The position numbers and the translations under genes were made by a program. Of a DNA stretch of 29,013 nucleotides, positions 22,657 through 29,013 are shown in pieces. Origin of the DNA: Acidobacteriota bacterium (GTDB lineage: Bacteria > Acidobacteriota > Holophagae > Thermotomaculales > Thermotomaculaceae); the NCBI GenBank assembly GCA_003650445.1, contig QMQE01000004.1, positions 1 through 29,013 on the forward strand. The letters are read 5' to 3'. Below the pieces are notes generated by a model. It did not search any database. It had not been told where the DNA came from and saw only the letters and a program-made list of their open reading frames with translations. Every line of letters begins with the position of its first letter. Positions within the stretch are counted from its first letter, which is position 1.

Positions 22657-24198
22657 CTATCGTACTGGCGCAGTGATGACTGTTCCATCCCCCAATCCCA
22701 CCGAGACCTTGTATTGGGTCAGGCCGGCGGAGATGGAGCCGTTATCCTGCATGTAGAGTTCCAGATAGCTGTGAGGCCGCATCGTGCTGAAGTTGACACT
22801 GCCGTCGGGATGATTCTGGCGCAGTCCATCCATCACGACTGCAAGGGCCCATCCGTTGTTTCCGGCGATGGTGTCCCAGCGGGAGGCCATCCCGTCCGTA
22901 TTCTCCACTGAAACCCAGAGAATGGTGGCAGGAAAGGGGATTTCCACTTCAATGTGGCTGTCGGGGAAGCCGTCACCCCGGAATGCCTCGCCCTGGGAGA
23001 CAAAATCAACGAGACCCTGCTTTTCTTTTAAAATTGCGGTTCCGGAACCGGCAGTCTGATTAGATACGATGTTTGACGGCCCGGGTGCAGGAGTCGGCGG
23101 TGTTGGCAATGCTGGAAGGACCAATGTCCCCGGCACAAAGGGCATGCGTTCACGCTTCGGTGGCGTAATGGAGAGTTGAAGTGCAACCCGGCCTGTGGCT
23201 TGAAAATAATCTACCCGAATATCATGGCTGCCGGAATATAGGCGGGTCCGGCCGGAGCGGGTACGGGGTGCATGCATTCCGCCGTCATCTACCACCATCT
23301 GTCCGTCCACGTATACAATGGCGCCGTCGTCTGCCCGTACAGAGAACGTATAGTCCCCAGCTTCGGGAACTGAAAAACGTCCGGTATAGCGGATCATGAA
23401 CCAGTTGTAGCGATCAGTAATAAAGGGAAACCCCTTGTCAAAGTAACCGGGGTGGATGTCCAGCTTGTTCGTATAAATTGTGCCGAGGATCACGCCCCCC
23501 CGGGAATGCCCAGGGCGCAGAGTGAATCCCTGCGGTACCTTGTACAGCGTACCGGTAAGGACGTTACCCCCGCTTTCCCATGCATTTCCGAAGATGCAAT
23601 TTCCCCGTCCCACCGGCTTATCCACCCGAAAAATCAGTGCCCGTCCCCCCGGCGGTAGAATCCAGAGTTGAAGGGCGACAGAAAAACGGGGGCCCTGAAA
23701 ATATTCCACCCGGATGTTGTGATTTCCCTCCGACAGCCGGATCCGTCCGCTCTTGGTCCGTGCCGGATGAGCACCATCGTTGTCCACCACGAGGCGATTG
23801 TCAATATAGAGGCGGGAACCGTCATCGGAGCGGAGCTGAAAGCGGTACTTCCCATCCTCCATTACATGGAAAGACCCGGTGTACCGAATCGCAAACCATT
23901 CAAATCGGTCGGTAATTCCCGGAAACCCCTCCCGGAAATCCCGTTTTGGAATATCCAGTTCCTCGGTGTAAATCGTACCCACCGGATTCACCCAGCGAAT
24001 GCTTCTCAAGCGTTGTGTTCCTTTTGGAAGCAGGAAAATTTCACCTTTCAGTGCGTTGCTCAAAACTCTTTTGACCCCAAAAGTTCGTTTTTTTCCTGCC
24101 CATGCGGCGGGAACAGCCAGCGCGAATATCATGAGTCCAATGACCATCCCCTGCAGAACCCGTAAATACAAATTGTGTTTACTCTTCGTTCTTTTCAT
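22657..24198 (-). CDS. Secreted protein with two PA14-like domains
   Basis: The 513-residue protein has a basic N-terminus and a signal peptide (cleavage after AAWA, about residue 34). Two homologous PA14-like beta-sandwich domains follow at about 70-180 and 236-343. Each contains GTIYT, a GFP-x-ITDR motif, IRYTG, an SDDG or ADDG aspartate pair followed by (L/V)Y(I/V)D, and a terminal VALQL strand. A proline-rich linker (about 350-372) leads to a C-terminal domain (about 375-513) that I do not recognise. PA14 domains usually bind carbohydrate or mediate adhesion. The frame is open to 24483, but the ATG at 24198 is chosen: GGGGAGA precedes it and the signal peptide begins there. A surface or secreted binding role is inference. 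Confidence 0.82.
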   Translation of the reverse strand: MKRTKSKHNLYLRVLQGMVIGLMIFALAVPAAWAGKKRTFGVKRVLSNALKGEIFLLPKGTQRLRSIRWVNPVGTIYTEELDIPKRDFREGFPGITDRFEWFAIRYTGSFHVMEDGKYRFQLRSDDGSRLYIDNRLVVDNDGAHPARTKSGRIRLSEGNHNIRVEYFQGPRFSVALQLWILPPGGRALIFRVDKPVGRGNCIFGNAWESGGNVLTGTLYKVPQGFTLRPGHSRGGVILGTIYTNKLDIHPGYFDKGFPFITDRYNWFMIRYTGRFSVPEAGDYTFSVRADDGAIVYVDGQMVVDDGGMHAPRTRSGRTRLYSGSHDIRVDYFQATGRVALQLSITPPKRERMPFVPGTLVLPALPTPPTPAPGPSNIVSNQTAGSGTAILKEKQGLVDFVSQGEAFRGDGFPDSHIEVEIPFPATILWVSVENTDGMASRWDTIAGNNGWALAVVMDGLRQNHPDGSVNFSTMRPHSYLELYMQDNGSISAGLTQYKVSVGLGDGTVITAPVR

Positions 24199-24253
24199 TC
24201 GTTGTCTCCCCTTTTGCAACTGTTCTTTCGGACAATCTTTCAATATTACAACT

Positions 24254-24262
24254 ATTATACCA
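24254..24262 (-). promoter_or_regulatory. Extended -10 promoter of the PA14 gene
   Basis: On the minus strand TGG stands directly before a perfect TATAAT (24259-24254), an extended -10 element. No -35 consensus is found at the right distance, where the arm and loop of the hairpin at 24265-24305 lie. The start site would be near 24247, about 50 bases before the ATG. Confidence 0.5.
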
Positions 24263-24264
24263 TG

Positions 24265-24305
24265 CTCTCTCTGAAAGGGTTGAAAACTAACCCTTTCAGA
24301 GAGAG
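24265..24305. repeat. Perfect 17-bp inverted repeat
   Basis: CTCTCTCTGAAAGGGTT (24265-24281) is followed after seven bases by its exact reverse complement (24289-24305). No T tract follows on either strand, so it is not a standard terminator. It covers the place where the -35 box of the PA14 promoter should be and begins three bases from the extended -10 element, so an operator or a small mobile repeat is possible. Confidence 0.8.
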
Positions 24306-24326
24306 GCGTGAGTGAAAGTGCGAGTG

Positions 24327-24395
24327 GAAGTGTGAATGCGAGAGGAGATGGGATGTGAATGGCCAACTCTCCATCTCTTCTCGCACTTACACTTC
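24327..24395. repeat. Imperfect 25-bp inverted repeat
   Basis: Positions 24327-24351 match the reverse complement of 24371-24395 at 22 of 25 bases (core TGCGAGAGGAGATGG against CCATCTCTTCTCGCA). A related direct copy (GTGAGTGAAAGTGCGAG) precedes the left arm, so there are three variants of a GTGAA-GTGCGAG unit. It lies 21 bases past the perfect inverted repeat in the divergent intergenic region. Confidence 0.65.
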
Positions 24396-24475
24396 TCCAT
24401 TCGGTGCACCGAGCCGCCCAACGCCCATTTCCTATGATAATATTCAGGATGAAGGATGAGAAATGGGGGGAGAAG

Positions 24476-24889
24476 ATGTTCAAGTGTAATACTCGAATCC
24501 AGGTTCGGTATGGAGAAACGGACCAGATGGGGGTGGCTCATCACGGGGCGATGGTGAACTGGCTGGAAGCGGCACGGGTGGATTGGTGCCGGAAAATCGG
24601 GGTGCCCTACCGTGAGGTGGAAGCCGCGGGATTCAATATGGCAGTGGCAGAGCTGAAGATCCGCTATCTGCTGCCCATCCTGTTTGATGAGGAAATCAGC
24701 ATTGAAACGCTGGCCGAGAAGTTTGGATCGAGACTGGTAAGATTCCGCTACCGGGTGTTCAATTCAAGAAACGCGCTTGCTGCCGAGGGGATTACCCGCC
24801 ACCTTGTGGTGGGTAACGACCTGAAGCGGGCCTCCCTGTCCCCGGAGCTGATGGCGAGATTTAAGGCGGGTATGAGCTCTGATGCTTAG
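24476..24889 (+). CDS. Acyl-CoA thioesterase, 4HBT (YbgC/FadM-like) hotdog fold
   Basis: The 137-residue single-domain hotdog protein begins with VRYGETDQMGVAHHGAMVNWLEAAR, matching the (D/E)TDxxGxxxxxxYxxWxExAR signature of the 4HBT family, whose aspartate is catalytic. Such enzymes hydrolyse acyl-CoA or acyl-ACP thioesters in the cytoplasm; the chain specificity is not readable. The frame is open from 24359, but the ATG at 24476 is chosen because GGGGGGAGAAG precedes it and the shorter protein fits the family length. It overlaps the next gene by eight bases. Confidence 0.88.
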   Translation: MFKCNTRIQVRYGETDQMGVAHHGAMVNWLEAARVDWCRKIGVPYREVEAAGFNMAVAELKIRYLLPILFDEEISIETLAEKFGSRLVRFRYRVFNSRNALAAEGITRHLVVGNDLKRASLSPELMARFKAGMSSDA

Positions 24890-25697
24890 GTTCGGAACAG
24901 CGGGGATTCCAAACGGTGTAAAGTCTTACGAGAAGGGGATTGAACTCCTGAAGAAACGGGGACTGGATTCCCTTGAGGTGGAATTTGTTTACGGCGTGCG
25001 GATGTCAGACAGTCGGGCTAAGGAAGTTGGACAGTTGGCCCGTGAACAGGGGATTACCCTGACCTGTCATGGCCCGTATTACATCAACCTCAATGCAGCG
25101 GAACCGGAAAAGCTGGAAGCCAGTATCCGAAGGGTGAAACGGACGATTCAGGCGGGGCGGGCAATGGGAGCGTTTTCGGTTACCTTTCATGCGGGATTTT
25201 ACCTGAAACAGGCCCCGAAGCAGGTGCTGGCAGTGATCCGGGATCGGATTTCCGAGATTATGGCGGATGAAAGGAAAGCGGGAACACCGCAGGTCGCACC
25301 GGAGACAACGGGGAAGCCTTCCCAGTTCGGTTCCTTGAGCGAGCTCTTGCAGGTGGTAAAGGGTCAGGAGAATATGTCGGTGTGCATTGATTTTGCCCAC
25401 CTCCATGCCCGCTCCATTGGGCGCTACAATTCTGCGAAAGAAACAGAGTTTGTGCTGGGAAAGGTTGTGCAGGCGCTGGGGAGAGAGGCGCTTTCCCACA
25501 TGCACTTTCACATGGCGGGGATTGTGTACGGCCCCAAAGGGGAGAAACATCATGTGAACCTGGAGGAATCGGATCTCAATTATCCGGAGATTCTCCAGGT
25601 ATTGAGAAGCTGGAATGTGGGCGGTGTGGTAACCTGTGAGAGCCCGAATCTGCAGGATGACGCCTGTCTGTTGAAAGAAACATATAGTCGGTATTGA
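24882..25697 (+). CDS. nfo: Endonuclease IV-like AP endonuclease (TIM barrel)
   Basis: The 271-residue protein has the AP endonuclease 2 fold. The metal ligands expected from E. coli endonuclease IV can be followed in order: CHGPYYINL, FHAGFY, APETTG, CIDFAHLHA, HMHFHMAG, KHHVNL and CESPN. The aspartate of the DRHH motif appears as glutamate or lysine (GEKHH), as in the archaeal-type enzymes. It would cut DNA 5' to abasic sites in base-excision repair. The start ATG lies inside the end of the thioesterase gene. The sigma-factor gene follows after 27 bases, so all may share one transcript. A sugar isomerase-like TIM barrel is a less likely alternative. Confidence 0.85.
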   Translation: MLRFGTAGIPNGVKSYEKGIELLKKRGLDSLEVEFVYGVRMSDSRAKEVGQLAREQGITLTCHGPYYINLNAAEPEKLEASIRRVKRTIQAGRAMGAFSVTFHAGFYLKQAPKQVLAVIRDRISEIMADERKAGTPQVAPETTGKPSQFGSLSELLQVVKGQENMSVCIDFAHLHARSIGRYNSAKETEFVLGKVVQALGREALSHMHFHMAGIVYGPKGEKHHVNLEESDLNYPEILQVLRSWNVGGVVTCESPNLQDDACLLKETYSRY

Positions 25698-25724
25698 AAC
25701 ATAACGAAACGGGGAAACGTATTT

Positions 25725-26282
25725 ATGGATGTGACTGAGGAACTTCAGGTCATAGACGCGGTGCTGAAAGGTGACGTGGATCGGTATGAGGCGCTGGTAA
25801 ACCGGTACCAGAAGCCGATCATCAATTTCATCTTCCGCATGGTGGGCAACTACGAGGATGCCACTGAGCTGGCGCAGGACGTGTTCATCAAGAGCTATGT
25901 TTCCCTTGCCGGTTTCAACCGTCAGTATCGATTCTCCACCTGGCTGTTCCGTATTGCCACTAACCGGGCTATTGATTTTTTGCGAAAACGGAAGGTGGCG
26001 GTAGTTTCGATGGAGGGCGATTATGAGGACTACACGCCTCAGTACAAGTCCGATGGCAGTTCGCCACTGGAAACACTGGAAGACGGTCGGCTCAAGACAC
26101 TGTTGGGAGATGCGATCCAGCAGTTGCCGCCGGAGTACCGGGAGGTTATCGTGCTCTACCATGTAACGGAGACCAGTTACGAAGAAATAGCGGAGATTAC
26201 AGGCCTGCCCCTGGGTACGGTGAAGAACCGAATCTTCCGCGCCAGAAAGATGTTGAAAAAAATCCTGGAAGGTGAAATATGA
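25725..26282 (+). CDS. ECF RNA polymerase sigma factor (RpoE-like)
   Basis: The 185-residue group 4 sigma factor has region 2 at about residues 15-85 (ALVNRYQKPIINFIFRMVGN, YEDATELAQDVFIKSY, FSTWLFRIATNRAIDFLRKR) and region 4 at about 125-180 (LPPEYREVIVLYHVTETSYEEIAE, LPLGTVKNRIFRARKML). It directs RNA polymerase to a stress regulon, presumably envelope-related because its partner is a membrane anti-sigma factor. GGGGAAA precedes the ATG. The stop overlaps the anti-sigma start (ATGA), the standard arrangement for such pairs. I found no convincing autoregulatory ECF promoter directly upstream. Confidence 0.93.
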   Translation: MDVTEELQVIDAVLKGDVDRYEALVNRYQKPIINFIFRMVGNYEDATELAQDVFIKSYVSLAGFNRQYRFSTWLFRIATNRAIDFLRKRKVAVVSMEGDYEDYTPQYKSDGSSPLETLEDGRLKTLLGDAIQQLPPEYREVIVLYHVTETSYEEIAEITGLPLGTVKNRIFRARKMLKKILEGEI

Positions 26283-26785
26283 AAGAATGTAAAGGACTGA
26301 AAGACTATCTGACAGATGCCATGGATGAAGACCGGAAGATGCGCTTTGTTGCGCATCTTGCACATTGTAAGACCTGCCAGGCATCTGTGAAAGAAGACTA
26401 TGCCATTTCCAAGGCGCTGTCTGCTTTCCCGAAAGTGAATGCGCCAACAAAATTTGCTGCAACTGTGATGCGGGAGCTTGTGTTGAGAAAACGGTCACGC
26501 TTTGCCTGGGGCTTGTATGGGGCGGCGGTTGTACTGGTGGCGGCTCTTGTGGGCGTAATTCTTGGCGGAAATGTAAGCGCTGTAGCTGGGCAGGCCACCG
26601 TTGTGGTTCGGTCCCTTGCTGATTTCGGCGGCTCTCTCTATACAGTTGTCCACAATATTTCCGCTATACTCTTTGGCGCTTTGCCAATGGGACGAATGGC
26701 GCCGGCTCTTGCAGGGGGAATATTTATGGCTTTGTGCTTTGTGTTTTACAAAACCGCTTTTTCCTTTTCGGCGGGAAGGAAATAA
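26279..26785 (+). CDS. Membrane anti-sigma factor with zinc-binding (ZAS) motif
   Basis: The 168-residue protein has an N-terminal zinc-binding anti-sigma motif H26-x3-C30-x2-C33 with an upstream C4, the standard sigma-binding domain. A membrane helix lies at about 79-101, then a short periplasmic loop and a second hydrophobic segment at about 139-160. It should hold the ECF sigma factor at the membrane until an envelope signal releases it. It overlaps the sigma gene by ATGA and ends two bases before the next start, so the three genes form one operon. The protein is longer than minimal ZAS proteins because of the second membrane segment. Confidence 0.88.
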   Translation: MKECKGLKDYLTDAMDEDRKMRFVAHLAHCKTCQASVKEDYAISKALSAFPKVNAPTKFAATVMRELVLRKRSRFAWGLYGAAVVLVAALVGVILGGNVSAVAGQATVVVRSLADFGGSLYTVVHNISAILFGALPMGRMAPALAGGIFMALCFVFYKTAFSFSAGRK

Positions 26786-26787
26786 GG

Positions 26788-27636
26788 ATGTCTCCGGCTT
26801 TTTTTAAACGCATATCCGTAACTTTTTGGATACTGCTTGTTATAGTGGCTTTTGCTGTTCCGGCCCGTGCCACTACGGTTAAGAAGTTCTATTTTTATCC
26901 GGCTCATCCGGTGATTGTGGATAAGGGAGCCACCGGTGACATGCTGATTATTGGGGGCGATGTTCAAATCAGCAGCCAATTGGCCGGGAATGTTTCTGTA
27001 ATTGGCGGAGATGTTCATCTTGCCTGCGGCACCGTCACCGGCGATGTGGTGGTGGTTGGCGGAGAACTCATTGCAGATGAAACCTCCCATGTGAAAGGGA
27101 CATCTGTTGTTTTCGCCAGTGTCTTGAAGCGAAATCACACTGCGCTCCTCCTGATTTCCACCCTGTTCTGGCTTCTTGCCATTGGGTTTGGCTTCTATTT
27201 CTTTCCCGAGCATATCAGGGAAAATGCCTTTGAATTTGCCGACGACTTTGTTCGGGCCATACTCCTTGGTATTTACACCGCAGCGGTTCTCGTTATCCTT
27301 TCGATTCTCTCCTTCGTGCTGATCCAGGTTGTTGTTGGAATTTTCCTGCTCATTGCGGTATTGCTCTTTGGAATTGCCCTCTATCTGTTCTCGGTACTGA
27401 CCGTATTCCAGTTTCTCGGCGAGCTTGTCTGGAAGCATCTACTGAAAATCCCTATGCCGGGGCTGGTGCAGATGATCACCGGGCTGGTGATCTACGAAGC
27501 ATTAGCATGGCTGGGATTCATCGGCGTGCTCAGCACCCTCATCCTTATTCTGGGTACCATGGGCGCCAGTCTCCTGTCGCGTTTTGGCACCTTCAAACCA
27601 TGGTTTGGCGCGCGCCGCTACTGGGGACAAGGGTAA
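26788..27636 (+). CDS. Membrane protein with bactofilin-like beta-solenoid ectodomain
   Basis: The 282-residue protein has a signal peptide (cleavage after ARA, about residue 28). Residues about 45-110 repeat a (V/L)-x-(V/I)-(I/V)-GG-(D/E) unit (MLIIGGDVQ, VSVIGGDVH, VVVVGGELI), as in polymer-forming beta-solenoid proteins. Four to five membrane segments follow, from about residue 121 to 263. The start is ATG 26788, preceded by AAGGAAATAAGG; the frame is open upstream to 26734, inside the anti-sigma gene. Co-transcription with the sigma/anti-sigma pair suggests it is a target or sensor of that system. No enzymatic function is apparent. The arrangement is recurrent in bacteria but, as far as I know, uncharacterised. 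Confidence 0.8.
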   Translation: MSPAFFKRISVTFWILLVIVAFAVPARATTVKKFYFYPAHPVIVDKGATGDMLIIGGDVQISSQLAGNVSVIGGDVHLACGTVTGDVVVVGGELIADETSHVKGTSVVFASVLKRNHTALLLISTLFWLLAIGFGFYFFPEHIRENAFEFADDFVRAILLGIYTAAVLVILSILSFVLIQVVVGIFLLIAVLLFGIALYLFSVLTVFQFLGELVWKHLLKIPMPGLVQMITGLVIYEALAWLGFIGVLSTLILILGTMGASLLSRFGTFKPWFGARRYWGQG

Positions 27637-27719
27637 AACTACAGAGAAGTGGCTTGCGATTAGCGGGAAAGGGAGAGTATCCCATTTCCTTGATTTGCAA
27701 GTCACAGGTCACAAATCAC

Positions 27720-27747
27720 AAGGCCCGTCGGAGAGCGACGGGCCTTT
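27720..27747. terminator. Bidirectional terminator-like hairpin
   Basis: AAGGCCCGTCG (27720-27730) and CGACGGGCCTT (27736-27746) form an 11-bp GC-rich stem with a five-base loop. The T tract is short on both sides. It lies 84 bases after the beta-solenoid membrane protein gene (+) and 25 bases beyond the stop of the hsp20 gene (-), the right place to stop both. Confidence 0.8.
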
Positions 27748-27771
27748 CCGGTGTGTTTCCAGTTGTGAAAC

Positions 27772-28218
27772 TTACTTCTGTTTGACGTTGATGGAGATCT
27801 TTTTGGGCTTGGTTTCTTCCCGCTTGGGCAGCGCCAGTTCCAGAATACCATTCTTGAAATTGGCATTGATTTTGGTTACATCCACAGTGTTTGGCAACTG
27901 GAATGACCGGTAAAAAGAGCCGTACTGCCGTTCAATCCGGTGGTAGCTTTCCCTCTTTTCCTCATTCTCGAATTTCCGTTCTCCCTTGATGGTCAGCATA
28001 TTGTTCTCGACCGTCACATCAATGTCTTTTTCCGTCATCCCCGGCAGGTCCGCCTTGATTTCAATGGCGTTTTCGGACTCGTACACATCTACCGCCGGTG
28101 CCCAGGAGCCGGTAATTTCATCGTTCATATTAAAACCGCCTATCTCTTCGAACATCCGGTTCAGTCTGTCGCTGAGTCCCATCATTTCTCTCAATGGATT
28201 GTACTTTGTAATAGCCAT
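27772..28218 (-). CDS. Small heat-shock protein Hsp20/alpha-crystallin
   Basis: The 148-residue ATP-independent chaperone binds unfolded proteins in the cytoplasm. It starts with the usual MAITKYNPLREM, followed by an N-terminal arm with LNRMFEE. The alpha-crystallin domain (about 40-135) contains VDVYESENAIEIKADLPGM, IKGERKFE and NGILELALPK, the (G/N)-(V/I)-L-x-L block. The C-terminal tail has KKISINV, an I-x-V/I-type oligomerisation motif. Length and layout are standard. AAGGAGGG stands seven bases before the ATG, and a near-consensus promoter lies upstream. It is a single-gene unit. Confidence 0.95.
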   Translation of the reverse strand: MAITKYNPLREMMGLSDRLNRMFEEIGGFNMNDEITGSWAPAVDVYESENAIEIKADLPGMTEKDIDVTVENNMLTIKGERKFENEEKRESYHRIERQYGSFYRSFQLPNTVDVTKINANFKNGILELALPKREETKPKKISINVKQK

Positions 28219-28252
28219 GTCTTTACCCTCCTTCCTCTTTTTTTACATTGAC

Positions 28253-28280
28253 AATATAGTCCAAATTAAATAGATGTCAA
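28253..28280 (-). promoter_or_regulatory. Sigma70-type promoter of hsp20
   Basis: On the minus strand a perfect TTGACA (28280-28275) and TATATT (28258-28253) are 16 bp apart, with the start site near 28246. The -35 TTGACA is mirrored by TGTCAA overlapping the -10 box (TTGACA on the + strand at 28248-28253), making a 6-bp inverted repeat across the promoter. No CIRCE element is seen. Confidence 0.75.
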
Positions 28281-28383
28281 GTAATCTGCAAAAAATATTT
28301 TAGATTTCTTTATGACGAGCCGTAATATCGTGAAAAATAAAAGGATTTTTGGTAAAAAAATCTAAATGAAGGCTTTCACCAGG

Positions 28384-28389
28384 TATAAT
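28384..28389 (+). promoter_or_regulatory. Candidate -10 box of the SDR gene
   Basis: A perfect TATAAT at 28384-28389 lies 24 bases before the ATG, with AGGAGGAAGG between them. No clear -35 box is found 16-18 bases upstream, where the sequence is A-rich. The rest of 28281-28383 is AT-rich and I see nothing else in it. Confidence 0.35.
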
Positions 28390-28413
28390 AAAGAAAAAAT
28401 ACAGGAGGAAGGA

Positions 28414-29013
28414 ATGATTTTCTTTCTAATCACCGGGGCAACAAGGGGAATCGGCCGGGCCATCGTGGTGGAGCTGGACGGACGATACGGTGAAAACGCT
28501 GCATATCTGATGATAGCCAGAAATGAAGCCGGGCTCGATACCCTGAAGGGTGAGATCAAGGGGAAAGCGCAGGTATTGGCGATAGACTTGTCGTCACCGG
28601 CCCGTTCAGGCAGAGAAGTGGGTGAAATGCTTTTAAAAACCGATATTGCGGGGTATGAAAAATTCGTACTTATCAACAATGCCGGTGTACTGTCGCCGGT
28701 GGGGAAGACCGGCACCCTGGAAAGCAATGAAATTGAAACCAATATTCAGGTCAATCTGACTGCACCGCTGATACTGGCGAACGAGTTTTTGCGTTGGGCT
28801 GGTTCTTCTTTAAAACCAAAACTCATAATTAACATTTCTTCCGGTGCTGCCCGTTTCCCCATTGTCTCCTGGGGGGCGTACTGTGCCTCTAAGGCAGGGC
28901 TGGATATGTTTTCCAGGGTGATGATGGAAGAAAAAAGTACGGGCCTTCAGGTCATTTCCGTAGCACCGGGCATTATTGAAACCGACATGCAGCGAAGTAT
29001 CCGTGATTTAAAA
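28414..29013 (+). CDS. Short-chain dehydrogenase/reductase, cut by the window end
   Basis: The frame is open from the ATG at 28414 to the last base: 200 codons, with no stop in the window. AGGAGGAAGG precedes the ATG. It is a classical SDR with a Rossmann fold: the cofactor-binding TGATRGIG (residues 7-14), NNAG (88-91), a catalytic serine in NISSGAA (about 143), and Y156-x3-K160 (YCASK), followed by APGIIETDM. It reduces or oxidises a carbonyl/alcohol with NAD(P)(H). The sequence resembles the sepiapterin/benzil reductase-like SDRs, but the substrate is not determined. Probably 40-50 residues are missing at the C-terminus. Confidence 0.9.
   Translation, partial: MIFFLITGATRGIGRAIVVELDGRYGENAAYLMIARNEAGLDTLKGEIKGKAQVLAIDLSSPARSGREVGEMLLKTDIAGYEKFVLINNAGVLSPVGKTGTLESNEIETNIQVNLTAPLILANEFLRWAGSSLKPKLIINISSGAARFPIVSWGAYCASKAGLDMFSRVMMEEKSTGLQVISVAPGIIETDMQRSIRDLK

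Noticed and set aside
24199..24483. Longer N-terminus of the PA14 protein (start at 24483)
   Set aside because: It would read through the promoter and the perfect inverted repeat and place the signal peptide at residue 95; the ATG at 24198 has a good ribosome site.
25005..26498. Minus-strand open frame of 497 codons
   Set aside because: It lies antisense to endonuclease IV, the sigma factor and the anti-sigma factor, all confidently identified. Its composition (many H, Q, R) is that of an antisense shadow.

Overview
The window reads as chromosomal DNA of a Gram-negative, probably anaerobic bacterium. The evidence is a lipoprotein with a lipobox, periplasmic multihaem cytochromes c, an mreC-mreD-PBP2-RodA cell-shape operon, a tandem-domain SppA, and an ECF sigma/anti-sigma pair. 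Base composition looks close to 50% GC (not counted exactly). Large multihaem cytochromes, a beta-propeller-sensor diguanylate cyclase and a long TPR/acidic protein together recall Acidobacteriota or Deltaproteobacteria-like lineages, but this is a low-confidence impression. I see no rRNA, tRNA, insertion sequence, phage gene or CRISPR array.

Region 1 (1-5800, + strand) is one tightly packed operon: an SUMF1/FGE-type lipoprotein, a small cytochrome b, a nine-haem cytochrome c with a C-terminal membrane anchor, a second cytochrome b with an unrecognised N-terminal extension, and a giant cytochrome c with 17 CxxCH sites plus one CxxxCH. A promoter preceded by two overlapping palindromes sits upstream, and a 14-bp-stem terminator closes the operon. 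The set looks like a quinone/periplasm electron conduit (b-c-b-c) of the kind used for anaerobic or extracellular respiration. The terminal donor and acceptor cannot be read from the sequence.

Region 2 (5862-8741, +) encodes a periplasmic propeller sensor joined to a membrane segment and a GGEEF diguanylate cyclase. Region 3 (8808-14491 or slightly beyond, - strand) is a six-gene operon mreC-mreD-mrdA-rodA-lipid kinase-PlsC-like acyltransferase. It joins the elongation machinery to phospholipid metabolism, with ATGA overlaps at three junctions. Divergent from it, region 4 (14561-18459, +) has a good sigma70-type promoter, sppA with a TTG start, and an S9 dipeptidyl-peptidase-like gene overlapping by ATGA.

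Region 5 (18460-24264, mostly - strand) has a 365-base non-coding stretch, a 934-residue TPR/acidic protein with its own strong promoter, a metallo-beta-lactamase-fold hydrolase, and a secreted protein with two PA14-like domains. Region 6 (24265-27747, +) starts with two conspicuous inverted repeats. It continues with a 4HBT thioesterase, an endonuclease IV, an ECF sigma factor, its zinc-binding anti-sigma factor and a membrane protein with a beta-solenoid-like ectodomain, then ends at a hairpin terminator. Region 7 (27772-29013) holds an Hsp20 gene (-) with a clear promoter and a divergent SDR oxidoreductase cut by the window end.

The part most likely to be a little-described system is the cytochrome operon, with its FGE-like lipoprotein that keeps both catalytic cysteines.
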